In this document: piece after piece, positions 1 through 10,971 of the stretch
How positions within the stretch are numbered: position 1 is the stretch's first letter
How the letters are laid out: each line of letters opens with the position of its first letter
Source: Didymella arachidicola
Taxonomy: Eukaryota > Ascomycota > Dothideomycetes > Pleosporales > Didymellaceae
DNA: 64,000 bases
Direction: 5' to 3'
NCBI GenBank assembly: GCA_016630955.3
Contig: CM049991.1
Span: forward strand, 558,001-622,000
The notes under the pieces: generated by a model
The model's input: only the letters and a program-made list of their open reading frames with translations
Databases searched by the model: none
What the model was told of the DNA's origin: nothing
Program-made: the position numbers and the translations under genes

Positions 1-168
1 CGCACAGCAGGAAAGAAAAAGCGTAGGTTCACAAAGCGCGACATGGAACAGCGTGTTTCGCTCGAGACGTACAATAAGATTATGGCGCAGCGAACTCAGA
101 GCGTCATTGCGGCGTCGGCGAACATCACGAGGGGAAGTACGAGGAGCGGCAGGGTGCGCGAACTGTAG
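1..168 (+). CDS. 3' end of an unidentified gene (partial)
   Basis: An open frame runs from the first base to a TAG at 166-168 and gives about 55 C-terminal residues, rich in Lys and Arg (a GKKKRR stretch near the start, RSGRVREL at the end). The 5' part lies outside the window. The basic tail would suit a nuclear or nucleic-acid-binding protein, but I do not recognise the family. The stop is 88 bases from the 3' end of the next gene, which lies on the opposite strand, so the two genes are convergent. Confidence 0.4.
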   Translation, partial: RTAGKKKRRFTKRDMEQRVSLETYNKIMAQRTQSVIAASANITRGSTRSGRVREL

Positions 169-255
169 ACGATAGACTACGTTGATACGTCCGTTACGAA
201 TCCCCTTTGTTGTACCTAGAGTGTATACTATCTTGTAATCACCAACTAGATCGAC

Positions 256-1473
256 TCAGTCTTCTATCGACTTCCACCCTCCGCGACCCATGTATGTCTC
301 GCAACCCTCGTCGCACTCTACTTCCCACGCCAATCGGCCAGTCACCACACTCCTCTCGTGGTCTCTCCCACGAACAACGAAAGGTTCGAAACCTCCTATT
401 TCGCCATTTGGCAGCACTCGCCGAGACCACGTCCCCCCTTTACTTTCAAAGCCGCTGCTCTGCCGGTCAAGCAGTACGAACCACCGCCGTTGATAGACCG
501 AGCCAATGTTGTTGGTCGAGCCCGGGTAGGCGTTGTGTTTCCGTGTTTGGGCGTCTTCGTCGGTATCAGTGTCCAAGGCTTCCTCAGCTCCAGCCTGGTC
601 AGTTGTCGAGGAGGGCGTAGACGGTGCTGTGTCGTCCAAGTCAGAGGTATGGCTCGACCGGCGATTTCTCACTGTGGGCCTGTTCCTTCTGCGACGTGCA
701 GCGGGATTCTTGGGAACGTCGTTGTTCGATGTTAGACAGAGGGTAATGGTGTAGTCTTTTGGGAGACGGGTGCCGTCGAGACGTAGCCGGATGTGCCGTG
801 ATTTGAAGGCTTCGATGAGTTTCTCGTTCTCATGCCTTTCATCTTGCAACTTGGAGGCGCTCCTATCGTCCTGATCGAATTCATCGTCTGTGTTCTGTGG
901 ACCTGGCATCTCTTTGTCGTCCTTTTTGCGCGGTAGTACGCTGTATGTCCCCGTGTCCCAGATCAGCAGCGATCCAGTCTTCATGGAGGCAGATTCAATC
1001 AGGTTGTTCCACAAGTTGTGTACGCGTGTTTGAATCGCCATTCATCCTAGCTGTCTCGAGTTTGGGTGACCAGGGAGTCCCTTTGGGAAAGCCCAGGACG
1101 CAGAACTTGTCGCGGAAAACTGCAGGCGGAGGTCATAATGTACGCCTGCTTTGGGGTGATTGTGTTGGTGGATGACGAAGTGGTGGCCATGCTGGTGCTG
1201 ACTGTCCTTGTACAGTGTAGCGTAGTCGTCGATCCATAGTCGTGAGATTTGCACAGTGGTGGATCTTGAGGCCTTTGCTAAGTGGTGTTTGAAATACGTC
1301 AGGTGATCTTGAATCTTCACCCTGCCAGCTTCCACGGCTGCCAATGTGGGGTCCGTATCGCCATTATAGCGGACGTCCACACGTGATTGCGGGGAAGGCT
1401 CCTCGAAGGTCTTCCTCTTCTTGAGCGGACGCGGCGGCGATATGCGTCGTGATAAGCTCGAAGGCAGTTCCAT
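256..1473 (-). pseudogene. LigD-type 3'-phosphoesterase domain gene interrupted by an in-frame TGA
   Basis: The frame starting with ATG at 1473 encodes 143 residues ending at a TGA (1042-1044). The next codon is an ATG in the same frame and opens a further 261 residues to a stop at 256. The first half carries the HFVIHQH and HYDLRLQF signatures of the LigD 3'-phosphoesterase (PE) family, which removes 3'-terminal ribonucleotides and phosphates at DNA ends. The second half (WFVLLDRQSSGF, FEPFVVRGR, SVVTGRLAWEVE) matches the C-terminal half of fungal PE proteins, so together they look like one protein of about 404 residues. There is no ligase or polymerase domain, as usual for fungal versions. 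No GT-AG intron of acceptable length removes the TGA. Alternatives are recent pseudogenisation, stop-codon readthrough or a sequence error. Family assignment is firm; functional status is open. Confidence 0.7.
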
Positions 1474-2817
1474 GGATGGTGGCGAATGCACTACTGGCCT
1501 TAGGCGCAAGAATCAGGTCCTTGTGGCAGCATCTGAGCGGTGGTCTTGATCGTCGTCTCCAACGGGACCACAAGCCATTTCACTGAGGCTGAAAGATGCA
1601 GGATATGCTGCGGCCATGGTGAAGTGGAAGGTGTGGGTGGGTCCAAATCCAGGTTCGCCAATTTGGTGCAATCTGGCGGGCACGAGCCGTGGAAGAGCTC
1701 GAACGACCACTCTTTGCTTGCAGCAAGTCCATTTGGTAATCATCGCAATGCAGTCTCCTTCTTGTTACTGCAACAATCTACGTGTGCGTTAAGGGGATGC
1801 GCAGGGAAGCAGAGGATGCCCCGTTGTGTGGGCGCACAAGTCTGGTACTGGTACCGAACCTGCGAGTTATTTTTCTGCAGCTGTGTTCAAGCTGCAGCAG
1901 AAGTCAAAGATAGGTCCTTGGCTTTGCCAGAAGGCTGCCTGAGAAGGCTGACTCTCGTGTTATCGGCCACAAAAACGCAGGTGCTACGATCGAAACGCAG
2001 GCTCTTCGCTTGCAAAGCACTCGTCGGCATGCTTCTTGAAGCCCATATGCGCTCACTGCAAACAGAGCACAAACACATCTTCTTTATGACCTACGCCGCG
2101 GCCTGGTATCATTTCGTTTGGCGGTCAGCCTTACGCCTCTCGCGTTCAGTTGCACGCGCTTGGGGCTTTCGGCCCCCCGTCTTCAGTTACCAAGACTTCA
2201 ATACCCATCAGCTGCCCGGGCGCAGCTGCGCACCGACGACCGATCTTCGCTGAGACATTGCCACGAGTAGATGCGATCTTATCACATTGTCGCCGCACAA
2301 TATTACAGATGTCTTCTTTGTGCACAACGGTACGACACTCACCAAGGGCAGCAATTTCCCACCGAATGTAACTTCGAAGGACATCGTCGGCACACTCGAC
2401 TAATTCCCCACAACAACTGAAGGCGTTTTTGAGGCGTCTGTAAGCTCTCGCTACGACCGCAACTTGACATGAGCTGACGGCGAAGCGTGCGGCGCTGCAT
2501 TGCACCAAACCGCATTCGGCGTTCACTCGACTTGATGCTGACTTCCGCTTACCCCAAGTGATTTAAGCTTCTCACGCAACACCAAAAATGCAGCCAACAA
2601 CTCAGCCAACATGTGGAACGGAATACAGCTACACCGCACTTGGCCTCGTGGACCGCTCTGGTGGAGGCTCTGCAGCGGCTGGACATATGGTTCCACGCTC
2701 AATATGTGACTTGTGCACGGTGTATAATCCTTCTGTTGGCACCTTAGGCCCGTGTCTTCATTGTTGATCTGAAATCAGTCTTGCTGTGCCACTTGGGCCA
2801 TCGCATCAGCCGTCAAC
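1474..2817. other. Intergenic stretch, no gene recognised
   Basis: About 1.3 kb between the PE gene start on the minus strand and the next plus-strand gene. Open frames on both strands here (such as 1540-2253 +) show no family signature and mostly lack an ATG start in good context. I see no tRNA or repeat. It probably holds the divergent promoters of the two flanking genes. Confidence 0.5.
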
Positions 2818-4040
2818 ATGGCCCACTTCTCACGCGGTTCCTTCTCCCTTTCCCCCGTCATCTTGCTCATTGTCTCTCTTTCGCCTTTTTGTCACTCAAG
2901 GAGCGTAGTCGCGTCAAGACAACTCTCTGGAACTGTCGCAATGGCTGATGTCAACTTTTCGTGCCCGGCCGGCGGTAAATGGTACATTCTCGCCAGCCAA
3001 ATACTAAGACAACCTCTAACGTACGCAGGTACGCCTGTCCATTAAGTTCCAACTCAAAATTTGTGGGATGTTGCCAAACCGACGCCGATCCATGTGCGAC
3101 TGGATGCGCTGCAGGGTCCATCCAGTCGGCCAACTACAATGGATCGTACTGGGGAAAGTTCCCTGACGCAACCTGTGGCTCGACCAGCCAGTTCTTCACC
3201 TGCGGCCTTGATCCTAGTGGGAAAAACACTTTCTGGGGATGTTGCAAGACGAACCCTTGCGCAGCCGGCGCAGTGTGCCCTACTGGCAGTCTTACCAACG
3301 CGTACATGGAACTGCCCGAACAGTTCGCTTTCTACGTCTCCTCTACGCTCCCGCCAAGCTCTTCATCAACATCGAATGCGGGAGCAGCGATCCCGAGTGG
3401 GAACGGTGAAGGCAGCAGCTCCAACGGTGCAGTCATCGGTGGAGCTGTGGGTGGAGCTGTTGGTGCTATCCTGATCATTGGCTTGATCGTCTTCATCCTT
3501 TGGCGCAAGAGACGCAACGCGAAGGCTGCACGTGGTGGTGACAACGTTGAGGTCGCTAGTCCTATGATGAGCGATCCGAAGGCCTTCGATCCTCACTCTC
3601 CTAACATGGCCGCACAATCGCGTGGGTAACCTTCCAACCTCATCATGCGTCATACATTAATCATTGCAGCAGCGCCGCCAACATACTCTGCCACCAATGG
3701 AGAGTACTACCAGAGCATGACACCACAAGGCAAGGTCAATCCCCACACTCAGAGCTCATACGCACAAGGGCAGTGGGCTCACAATGCCGATGGTCCCCAG
3801 GAGATGGAGGCAGACGTCGGCCCGTCAAATCGTTACTCCGAGCTTCCTGCGGAGTTTGAGCGGCCCACTACTCATCACAGGTACTCTGAACTGTCGACAG
3901 GGCCGAGTTGCCGCGTCTCACCTAACCACTCGCCTAAGCCTTCGCAAGGTGAGAATGAGCCAATGCCACCGATGCCGCAAGGGCTAGGTGTAGTGATGGA
4001 GGATGCGCCGACCAAGAAACTGAGCCTGTCGAGAGACTGA
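2818..4040 (+). CDS. Cysteine-rich single-pass membrane protein
   Basis: Three exons: 2818-2981, 3029-3621 and 3670-4040, giving 375 residues. The first intron joins the Trp codon of a CPAGGKWYACP motif; the second uses a GTGGGT donor. Order of parts: a hydrophobic N-terminal signal of about 28 residues; a Cys-rich extracellular region with paired cysteines (FVGCC, FWGCC) and an N-glycosylation sequon; a Ser-rich linker; one membrane segment (GGAVGAILIIGLIVFILW) followed by RKRR; and a cytoplasmic tail rich in Pro, Ser and Tyr with repeated RYSEL and PPTYS motifs. This layout is common in filamentous fungi and resembles cell-wall sensors in topology, though it is not a WSC domain I can confirm. 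Function unknown; a surface sensing role is inference. Confidence 0.7.
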
Positions 4041-4193
4041 GCTATGGTTGAGCCGAAGCGCTTCCAGCGGACAAACTTCACTTTTTGTATCTATGTTTAG
4101 TGATTCGGCATGTGTATGTATCTCATTTATCCGGCGGACTGATCCTACAGAACATAATACATAAGTTGTTGAATCTGTCTTGTTCCATTCCAT

Positions 4194-4967
4194 CTACAAG
4201 TGCCCGTAATATGCGATGCCCTCATTCGATTCTTGACGCGATGAAGACTTGTGTTCGATCCAATGCAACCAAGGGTGATTGAAATTGTCTGGCCATGATC
4301 TGATATGCTTTCGAAGATACACCGCAATCAGAATAACAGAGATCAGTATAACAGAAAATGCAAATCTGAGACCCGTTGCAGTAATGCTGCTTTGTGGTGG
4401 GAAGGGGTAAACCAAGGTCCCACGTCTATGGAAGTCGGCAGGTGAGGACCGCTTCAAGCTCGAGCGTCTTCGGTAGCAAAGCATGTCGCCTTGGAAAGTG
4501 ACCGGATAAGGCGCGAGGCATGTCAGAGACGGCCCGGTCGTGGAAGGTCTCGGCCTTGAAGACTCGCGACGTATCGTCATGCCCTCTTGCAAATCATCCC
4601 ATGAGATGCCCCGTCGCTCCATGTTATACAGATACGATTCCCAATACTCAATCTTACAGTACTCTGCGATCGCCCGCGACCTGGCCGCAGGGATAGGCAA
4701 CAGAGAAAAGGATTGTCTGTTGGTGTCGGTGATCAACTCCGCGGCGCAGAACCTAGGTGCCATTCCCATGAAGATCTCTCCATGGTATTCGAAGTAATTT
4801 GGGTCCATGTACACGGTGTTGAGCATTGGCGACTGGTAGTACCAAGAATATAGTCGGTCACATATTCTTGGTCTTGGTGTCGGTGCTGCCGCTGGCCTCT
4901 GTCGCCCAAGTTGACTGGTTGGAGCTTGATATGGAATACGGTCGATGGATGGATTCGCGACAGACAT
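4194..4967 (-). CDS. Hypothetical protein with one C-terminal membrane segment
   Basis: A single open frame of 257 residues with an ATG at 4967. I recognise no family. The N-terminal two thirds look soluble, with many Tyr and Arg residues (SWYYQSPMLNTVYMDPNYFEY, IEYWESYLYNMERRGISWDD). A hydrophobic stretch, RFAFSVILISVILIAVYL, starts near residue 200 and is followed by about 40 polar residues. There is no signal peptide, so the topology resembles a C-terminally anchored protein. It converges with the Cys-rich membrane protein gene; the two stops are about 150 bases apart. Confidence 0.5.
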   Translation of the reverse strand: MSVANPSIDRIPYQAPTSQLGRQRPAAAPTPRPRICDRLYSWYYQSPMLNTVYMDPNYFEYHGEIFMGMAPRFCAAELITDTNRQSFSLLPIPAARSRAIAEYCKIEYWESYLYNMERRGISWDDLQEGMTIRRESSRPRPSTTGPSLTCLAPYPVTFQGDMLCYRRRSSLKRSSPADFHRRGTLVYPFPPQSSITATGLRFAFSVILISVILIAVYLRKHIRSWPDNFNHPWLHWIEHKSSSRQESNEGIAYYGHL

Positions 4968-5185
4968 TTCGTTAACTGCAATGATTTTCCTTTGGTTGGC
5001 TGGGCTTTCGTGACCGCAAAGGCTCCTCTACATAGGAGGTGATGCCTCATGATGGGGGCCTGATTCTGCACCTTCCTTCGCCGGAGAGCTCCGCGGATTG
5101 TAACCCACCAATGTCAAATCGACACCCCTGCTCCATGACTCACAAGGCATATGCAGTGGGCACGAACTATTTCAGAAGCATTTCC

Positions 5186-6070
5186 TTACACCAACTCCAC
5201 AGGCTTCACTGAAGGAGCAACTACCTCCTTCTTCGGTTTCCTGATGATGGGTTCTTCCTCTTCATAGACCTCCTCCACAGCCACATTGGAGAAGGCTGTC
5301 CTCAATGCAGCAGCCAGATATCGGACTCCCCACTCCTCAGTCGTGCGATGGCCAACGCAGGCAACTGTTAGGCCCAGTGCAGTAGCAACAAGCAGTCCAC
5401 TTTCGCGAGGCTGGCCTGTCAGGTAGAGTACATGCCGTCCTCGAGCCTCAAAGCTTGCGTCTGGGACCCATTCGCGCTCCTGCGCCATATCTAGCACGCG
5501 CATAACCTCTTCCTCGTTGAATGCGTTCATAACCGCGACCACACGTATCTCATCTGAGAGACCAGGATGAATCAGCTCTGTCTGCCCAAACTCGCGCTGG
5601 ATACTTTCGAGTATTGTATCTCGCTGCATCGATACAGCGCCCACGATGCCAATATTTCTCGTTGCATCGCCTTTGTAGCCCTGCACGCAGAACCAGTTCT
5701 CATCTGCCATACCAAGTCGCGTTGCTAGCGATGGGTTCCACCCCACCGTCAGGTTTTCGTCGAAGGACGTATGGCTCGAAAGCACAAGCGTGTCTCCACG
5801 CACCGCGCGTCGGTCAAGTTGCCAAGGCCGATGGAGGAAGCATACCGTGCGCTGCGGGTGGTATGTTTCGGTAAGGCCGATAAAGTGATACACCCCTGGC
5901 GTTGGTGTGATCGAGAGGACAATGCGATCGAGAAAGGCAGTTTCTGCATCATATCGGCGTCCTCGCGGTATGTGATAGAGCAACGGGACATCATTCTCCT
6001 TGAAAGGTAAATAGGAGGCTACAAAGCGCGTGACTGCCGCATGAGTTGGCAGTGGCGGAGGCAACGGCAT
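5186..6070 (-). CDS. NIF3-like (DUF34) family protein
   Basis: Intronless frame of 294 residues starting at ATG 6070. Two features point to the DUF34/NIF3 family: conserved glycine/histidine-rich C-terminal segments (VLYLTGQPRESGL, VACVGHRTTEEWGVRYLAAAL), where GHRTTEEWG fits the metal-binding His/Glu block of the family, and an overall length near the fungal versions. NIF3 proteins are widely conserved metal-binding proteins of uncertain activity, sometimes annotated as GTP cyclohydrolase I type 2. The C-terminus carries an acidic then basic tail (EEVYEEEEPIIRKPKKE). It is divergent from the alanyl-tRNA editing gene, about 600 bases away. An unrelated alternative cannot be excluded without a profile search. 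Confidence 0.6.
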   Translation of the reverse strand: MPLPPPLPTHAAVTRFVASYLPFKENDVPLLYHIPRGRRYDAETAFLDRIVLSITPTPGVYHFIGLTETYHPQRTVCFLHRPWQLDRRAVRGDTLVLSSHTSFDENLTVGWNPSLATRLGMADENWFCVQGYKGDATRNIGIVGAVSMQRDTILESIQREFGQTELIHPGLSDEIRVVAVMNAFNEEEVMRVLDMAQEREWVPDASFEARGRHVLYLTGQPRESGLLVATALGLTVACVGHRTTEEWGVRYLAAALRTAFSNVAVEEVYEEEEPIIRKPKKEVVAPSVKPVELV

Positions 6071-6672
6071 GCCTCAGGATTCTGGGATGTATGAAGGTCC
6101 ATGCCGATACGCGGACACTTACGACAATGGCATATCGACATCTTTAAAGTGTTACGTCATCGATATCTTGACAGCAATGACGCACACACAACTCTAGTCA
6201 AGATCAAATTGCAAAGCGTGAGTGACGGTGAGCACTGTGGTCAATCGGAACGACTTTACACGTTCCAGAAGAATTCGCAGGACATTTTGTTGGTGTTTCT
6301 GCGCGGTGGGCCGACGCAGGTGGATCAATACGAGCGGCTCGTACACCGCTCCCGTGTGATTGGCGGACGTATTTCGATGGTATCTCTGAAATCATTAATC
6401 TAGGCTCTGTTAGTCTCAGCTATTCACTATTCGGGAGATATGGCATTCGCATGTCGCGATGCGTCTGGGTCATTTGCTTTGTTTGGGGTATCTGGAGATC
6501 GTGTTGAGACCAGTGCGGCCTCACAATCGAGGCATGTTGCAGCTAATGCGGCTTACTAACACCATCTCCCGAGTCTCCCTCCTTCTCCGAACCGAATCTG
6601 AATCAACATTCGTGTCAATACATCCCCCTCTCCGCCTGCCTCTCGCGTCAGAAGCGTTTCCGAACCGCAAAC
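6071..6672. other. Divergent intergenic region
   Basis: About 600 bases between the NIF3-like gene (minus) and the tRNA-editing gene (plus). A 100-codon frame at 6101-6403 has no family signature and I reject it. Just upstream of the 6673 ATG is a pyrimidine-rich tract (around 6569-6645), a common feature of fungal core promoters. Confidence 0.5.
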
Positions 6673-8010
6673 ATGGCGATTGCTGCCATGAAACCAAGCA
6701 TTGTAGGCGCGCTGTCCTGCCAGAAAGACTCTTATCTGCAGACTTTAGAGACCGAGGTAGTTGCGTGCGATGAATACATCGCCCCAAAAGACAGTCAACA
6801 GAATAGCAAAGCAAGCTCGAAGAAGTCAACAGATCCTTCGAAAGTGAACGGCAAGTCGGGCTCAGCGACACAAAAGCAATGGATGATCGAATTCGCCGAT
6901 TCGGTGCTGTTTCCTGAGGGTGGAGGTCAGCATTCTGACCATGGTTTCATCACACCGTTCGGCATCAAAGGAATGAGCGCGATACCAGTAGAGAATGTTC
7001 AGCGCCACGGACTAAGATGTGTGCACTTTTCGCAAACACCTCTGGAAGTTGGAACGAAAGTCAGGCAAACGGTGTACTACGCGCGGAGATGGGATCTCAT
7101 GCAGCAGCACACGGGCCAGCACTTGCTTTCCGCAATCATGGACGGCATGGATCTGCCAACGCTGGGCTGGAGTATGGGACAGAGCGGAGAAATGAACTAC
7201 ATCGAACTGCCACGTAAACCTACAGAAGCTGAGATCGCCAGCATCCAGCAAGAATGTAACGCGGTGATCCGCGAGAACCTCCAAGTCACAGTCGAAATCC
7301 CTGAAGGGAAGGGATCGTCAAGCCTGCTAGCCGACTACGATGGAGAGAAGGGGGTAATCCGCTTCATAAAGATAGGCGACCTGGACTACAACGCCTGCTG
7401 CGGCACACATCTCAAGCAAACATCGCACATCGGTCTGATCTTGCTGCACCACACGCAATCCGTGCGAGGGACCAATTGCCGGTTGTTCTTCACTGCAGGC
7501 GACCGCGCTATCAGCTTGGCGACTGAATCAATCAACGGCCTGCGCAACATTGCTGTTTCACTTTCTTCTGGCGCAGCGCCTGCAGAGGTCGCAGCGAAGA
7601 TCCAAGGCATCAGCCACCAGGGGTCTGAGGGGAGGAAGAGAGAAAAGAGGATGCTCGCAGAGCTCGCAAAGTTCGAAGCCCAACAGATTAAGGAGACGCT
7701 TCAATGCGCTGTGAGCGCCTTCTCTCACCGCCCGGACGATGACCTCAACTTCATTAACCTTGTTCTGTTCGAACTCCGGGAAATTCTCAAGAGTAGTGGC
7801 GTCGTTGTACTGTGTACTGGCGATGCAAAGACATCTGGGTCTTTAGTAATCACAGGGAAAGCAGCACTGGTAGAGAAGCTATCAGCAAAGGTCAAAGACA
7901 TTGTCAAGACGGCCAAGGGAGGTGGCAGAGGAGAGAAATGGCAAGGCAAGGTCACCGAATGGCAGAAGGGCGAGATCGAGGCGCTGAAGTCAGTAGTGGA
8001 AGAATTGTGA
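6673..8010 (+). CDS. Alanyl-tRNA editing hydrolase, AlaX/AARSD1 type
   Basis: Intronless frame of 445 residues, ATG at 6673. It encodes the stand-alone editing domain related to alanyl-tRNA synthetase, which deacylates mischarged Ser- or Gly-tRNA(Ala). Diagnostic motifs in order are FPEGGGQ (near residue 80, the beta-barrel motif), HTGQHLLS (about residue 145) and CCGTHL (about residue 240). HxxxH and CxxxH together form the family's zinc site. The C-terminal half is the helical region seen in eukaryotic AARSD1. A Lys/Ser-rich insertion lies at residues 37-65, before the first motif. The protein is presumably cytosolic. Its stop is 59 bases from the stop of the GH16 gene on the other strand. 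Confidence 0.88.
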   Translation: MAIAAMKPSIVGALSCQKDSYLQTLETEVVACDEYIAPKDSQQNSKASSKKSTDPSKVNGKSGSATQKQWMIEFADSVLFPEGGGQHSDHGFITPFGIKGMSAIPVENVQRHGLRCVHFSQTPLEVGTKVRQTVYYARRWDLMQQHTGQHLLSAIMDGMDLPTLGWSMGQSGEMNYIELPRKPTEAEIASIQQECNAVIRENLQVTVEIPEGKGSSSLLADYDGEKGVIRFIKIGDLDYNACCGTHLKQTSHIGLILLHHTQSVRGTNCRLFFTAGDRAISLATESINGLRNIAVSLSSGAAPAEVAAKIQGISHQGSEGRKREKRMLAELAKFEAQQIKETLQCAVSAFSHRPDDDLNFINLVLFELREILKSSGVVVLCTGDAKTSGSLVITGKAALVEKLSAKVKDIVKTAKGGGRGEKWQGKVTEWQKGEIEALKSVVEEL

Positions 8011-8069
8011 ACAATGATACCCAGGACTGAAACTATTAAATGCAGGAAGTTCGTACTCAGTCTACGTGC

Positions 8070-9289
8070 TCATACACTGTATACCTTTATCGAGTTGATC
8101 AACCAATATGTCTGTATTTCCGTCAGCGAGCAGTCTCATACGGAGCATGAGGCGGGAACAACTCACATCAGCGAACGAGTGTGGATGACTCGCCACATAC
8201 GCAGGACAGCTCGAGTTGAATTGTGCACAACTGGTCTGACCCCAAACCCCACCAGCCCAGTCTCCACAAAACGTGATATCAAAGACGATATTAAGGTCCT
8301 TGAATTTCGCACCATAATCGCACCCTGGGCCGAAATTCGCCATGGGCGTTCCCCATGTATCGGGATCAGGTATTCCATACCTGATGTTCGCAGGCACGTT
8401 CTTCGACGCAAAATTCCACACCTTGAAACCTGAGTCTGTCCATAAGGTAGCGAATACTCCACCACCATTGGCATTGAACGCTGTGCCGAAGGAGGTAGAG
8501 TCGTTGGACGTAACGCCACAGCCAGTAAAGCCGCCGCCTGCGCCGCAGTCTGCAGTTCCGACGCGCGTCCCTGTTTCGCCGCCTGGACCAACGGAGGGGA
8601 CACAACCTGATGAGGTGTGTAGGTGGGCCTGGTTGTTGGTGTTGAGGTGGACGCCTTCGTAGATATCTATTTCGCCTTGATTGGGCCAGTTCGGGCCGAA
8701 CATCCAGCTGTCTTTCAGTTAGTACATGCAGCGGAGACATGTGAAAGAACTATGTACAAAGCGGGCCATGAGCCGCAGCTGCTACCCGGCACATGGGCAA
8801 AGTCGGCGATGATAAGAGCTTGGTTGTAAGCTCGCTTGCTGTGGATGCGGATGCTCTTACGTCCCGGCCCGTTCGGATCTAGTGTGAATATACTTTCGAC
8901 TCCCATGTAAACTTGATGCCCCGAAGTACGTAGAAGGCCAAGCTGCTGCGCTTCCTGCGCATCGACATAGTCCACGAAGCCATCTGTTGGCTGCTTTTAG
9001 TACTACACTTGTGAAAAGGCGACATCGAAACATACGCGTAGGATCGGCTATCTGTCTGAGGTCAGTCGACGGCAATGTCTGTGGATGTGATACTTACCGA
9101 CTGCACGTCAAACTTGTCCAGCCAGTTGATGCCGTTATATTCGTCGAGCAAGCCATACGATCCATTGATATGGTGACCGCGGACGGACTCTGGATGTGTG
9201 CCATTGGGCCAATGGCCGTGACCAGCTGGTATAGCCGTAACACAAAGCCACAGTAGCGAAAGACATGCGATCGATGTGGCAAAAGACAT
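8070..9289 (-). CDS. Secreted glycoside hydrolase family 16 endo-beta-1,3(4)-glucanase
   Basis: Five exons rebuilt by hand: 9098-9289, 9036-9051, 8758-8983, 8167-8707 and 8070-8111, giving 338 residues with all phases consistent. The order is a signal peptide (SIACLSLLWLCVTAIPA), the start of the beta-jelly-roll, and the catalytic GEIDIYEGV (ExDxxE, nucleophile and acid/base Glu). Next come FCGDWAG and finally YWLINSIKVYSV, the usual end of fungal GH16 mixed-linkage glucanases. The second exon is only 16 nt and supplies the sequence around DPTHGFVDYVD. All four introns are 45-55 nt with recognisable branch sites (for example TACTAAC). It is likely secreted to degrade or remodel beta-glucan. 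Confidence 0.9.
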
Positions 9290-10971
9290 AGCTGCAGGAG
9301 GTATTGCGAAACAATGTCGTGCGGTTGTACAGCAAGCTGTAGCCTGGGATGCTCCGCATACTTATCGTAAGTCATTTTGCTCTCCTATAATTACTCACGT
9401 GTCGGCGGTTTCTTTGAACCGAGTTATGCTCTAAGCAATGTGTCATAAAGATGAAGAACACACAGGTATACTTGCTTCCTCGGCGTAGTGACGCTTCATG
9501 CTATTCGACGGCTTTGAAGAAAAGGCCTGGTAATGCTACAATCTGTCCCAAGACTAGATTGAATGTCTTCGGTGTGACAGACGTCCAGCGGACAATCAAC
9601 CCAAAGAGGAATCTGAACTTTTGCATATAGGGGGTGAAGATGCCTCCTGACGGAAGTCAACGCCCATGCTTGAAAGGCTGACAGTAAGTCTGTGTAGTCT
9701 CGCACGGGAAATTGAGATACTGGGGTGTTTATCGGAAGTCTCGAATGGTTGCATGTGAGTGGTCGTGGACCTTAGCGCTTCATCAAACCCGTCCGGCGGA
9801 CCAACAGCGCATGTGAGCACTTCCAGAGAACGACCGAGAGCGCAAGTCGAGGTACATCTGCTTCGCGCTCACCGTGTTGACACAGGATCCTTCCATACTC
9901 GAAGACAGCAGCCAGTACTCATCGTCTTGAGTAGGATGAAGGTAAAGCAATAAATCTTCGTGACAGGCTTCGAGGGTATTCAAGGCAGGAGAAGTGAGTA
10001 TCGCGTCTCAGGGGCTTGTTGCAAGGACAGGGGCGAGAGTAGGGTTTCGAATGTATATCCTCGACCTTTTGACCAGCCATAGACAGTATGTCGACCACGC
10101 TTCATTAATGATGATCTGCTGCAATAGAAAGCTTAGCCGACCCCGGAAAATGAATTCAGCTGATCCTGGGCTCACATCATACTAAGCACGCGAGTCTCGG
10201 AGATGATGTGCTTGGACGGTGATAGCTCTTGAAGCGGAAGAAGGTCGGCACGCGGGGCGCTCGCGTGGTATTGCAGCACTTTGCTCGTGCAGACTTGGTC
10301 ACACTAGATTGCTTGAGAACCACCTCCAGCGGTATCAAACGCTCTGCGCCGGCTGAGAGATGACTTGCGAAATAATGCCGCGATGGAAATTATTGACTGC
10401 GGATGGCCGGGAGCAATGCTAGACCTCAGGAAAGCGCACCAGCCCAGTCGGGCGCTAGCGCAAGGAGTCCCAGCAAGCTAGGAAGCGGTGGCCCACTGTC
10501 TCTTCAAACATCCTCAAGATTCGTTCTTCGTGGGCATGACAATGCCTCGATGTCATTACGACTGGCCTGTCTTCTGCCTGATGGATGGCGGTTGATGGTA
10601 GGCTGTAGTCATGATCAAGGGGCACCTGTAAGCGTGTCAACCAAGCTCCGGCGACCCAAGGGAGCGAGCCGCCGTTCATGCGAGCTACTCAGAGCCACGA
10701 CAAGTCCAGTTTGGCCACTCATCAGGCCTGACTGCGCGATATCGCTGCCTGGATCCTACGCGATATATACACACGCAAGACATCCCGCGAAGAGCATACA
10801 CGCAAACGCAATTCCGTGACTAGATCAAAGGCAATGTCATCAAAGCAACCAGTTGGCTATCATCCTTCCAAGAGAGGCGAAGCTTCTGTTTCTGCCTACA
10901 TAAAGAGTCACTTTGCTTTCGATATGCCGGAGTATATGGAGCGAATACACGGATAATCCAATCACCACGAG
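9290..10971. other. Long intergenic stretch, nothing recognised
   Basis: About 1.7 kb between two divergent genes. Short open frames on both strands have no family signature. A TATA-like run lies at about 10755-10775, some 200 bases before the nitroreductase ATG. No repeat or RNA gene was seen. Confidence 0.45.

Noticed and set aside
1540..2253. 237-codon plus-strand open frame
   Set aside because: No family signature, no fungal-type codon pattern that I can see, and an overlapping open frame on the other strand; likely chance.
6101..6403. 100-codon frame between two divergent genes
   Set aside because: Lies in a promoter-sized interval, shows no motifs and has no sign of introns or a family.
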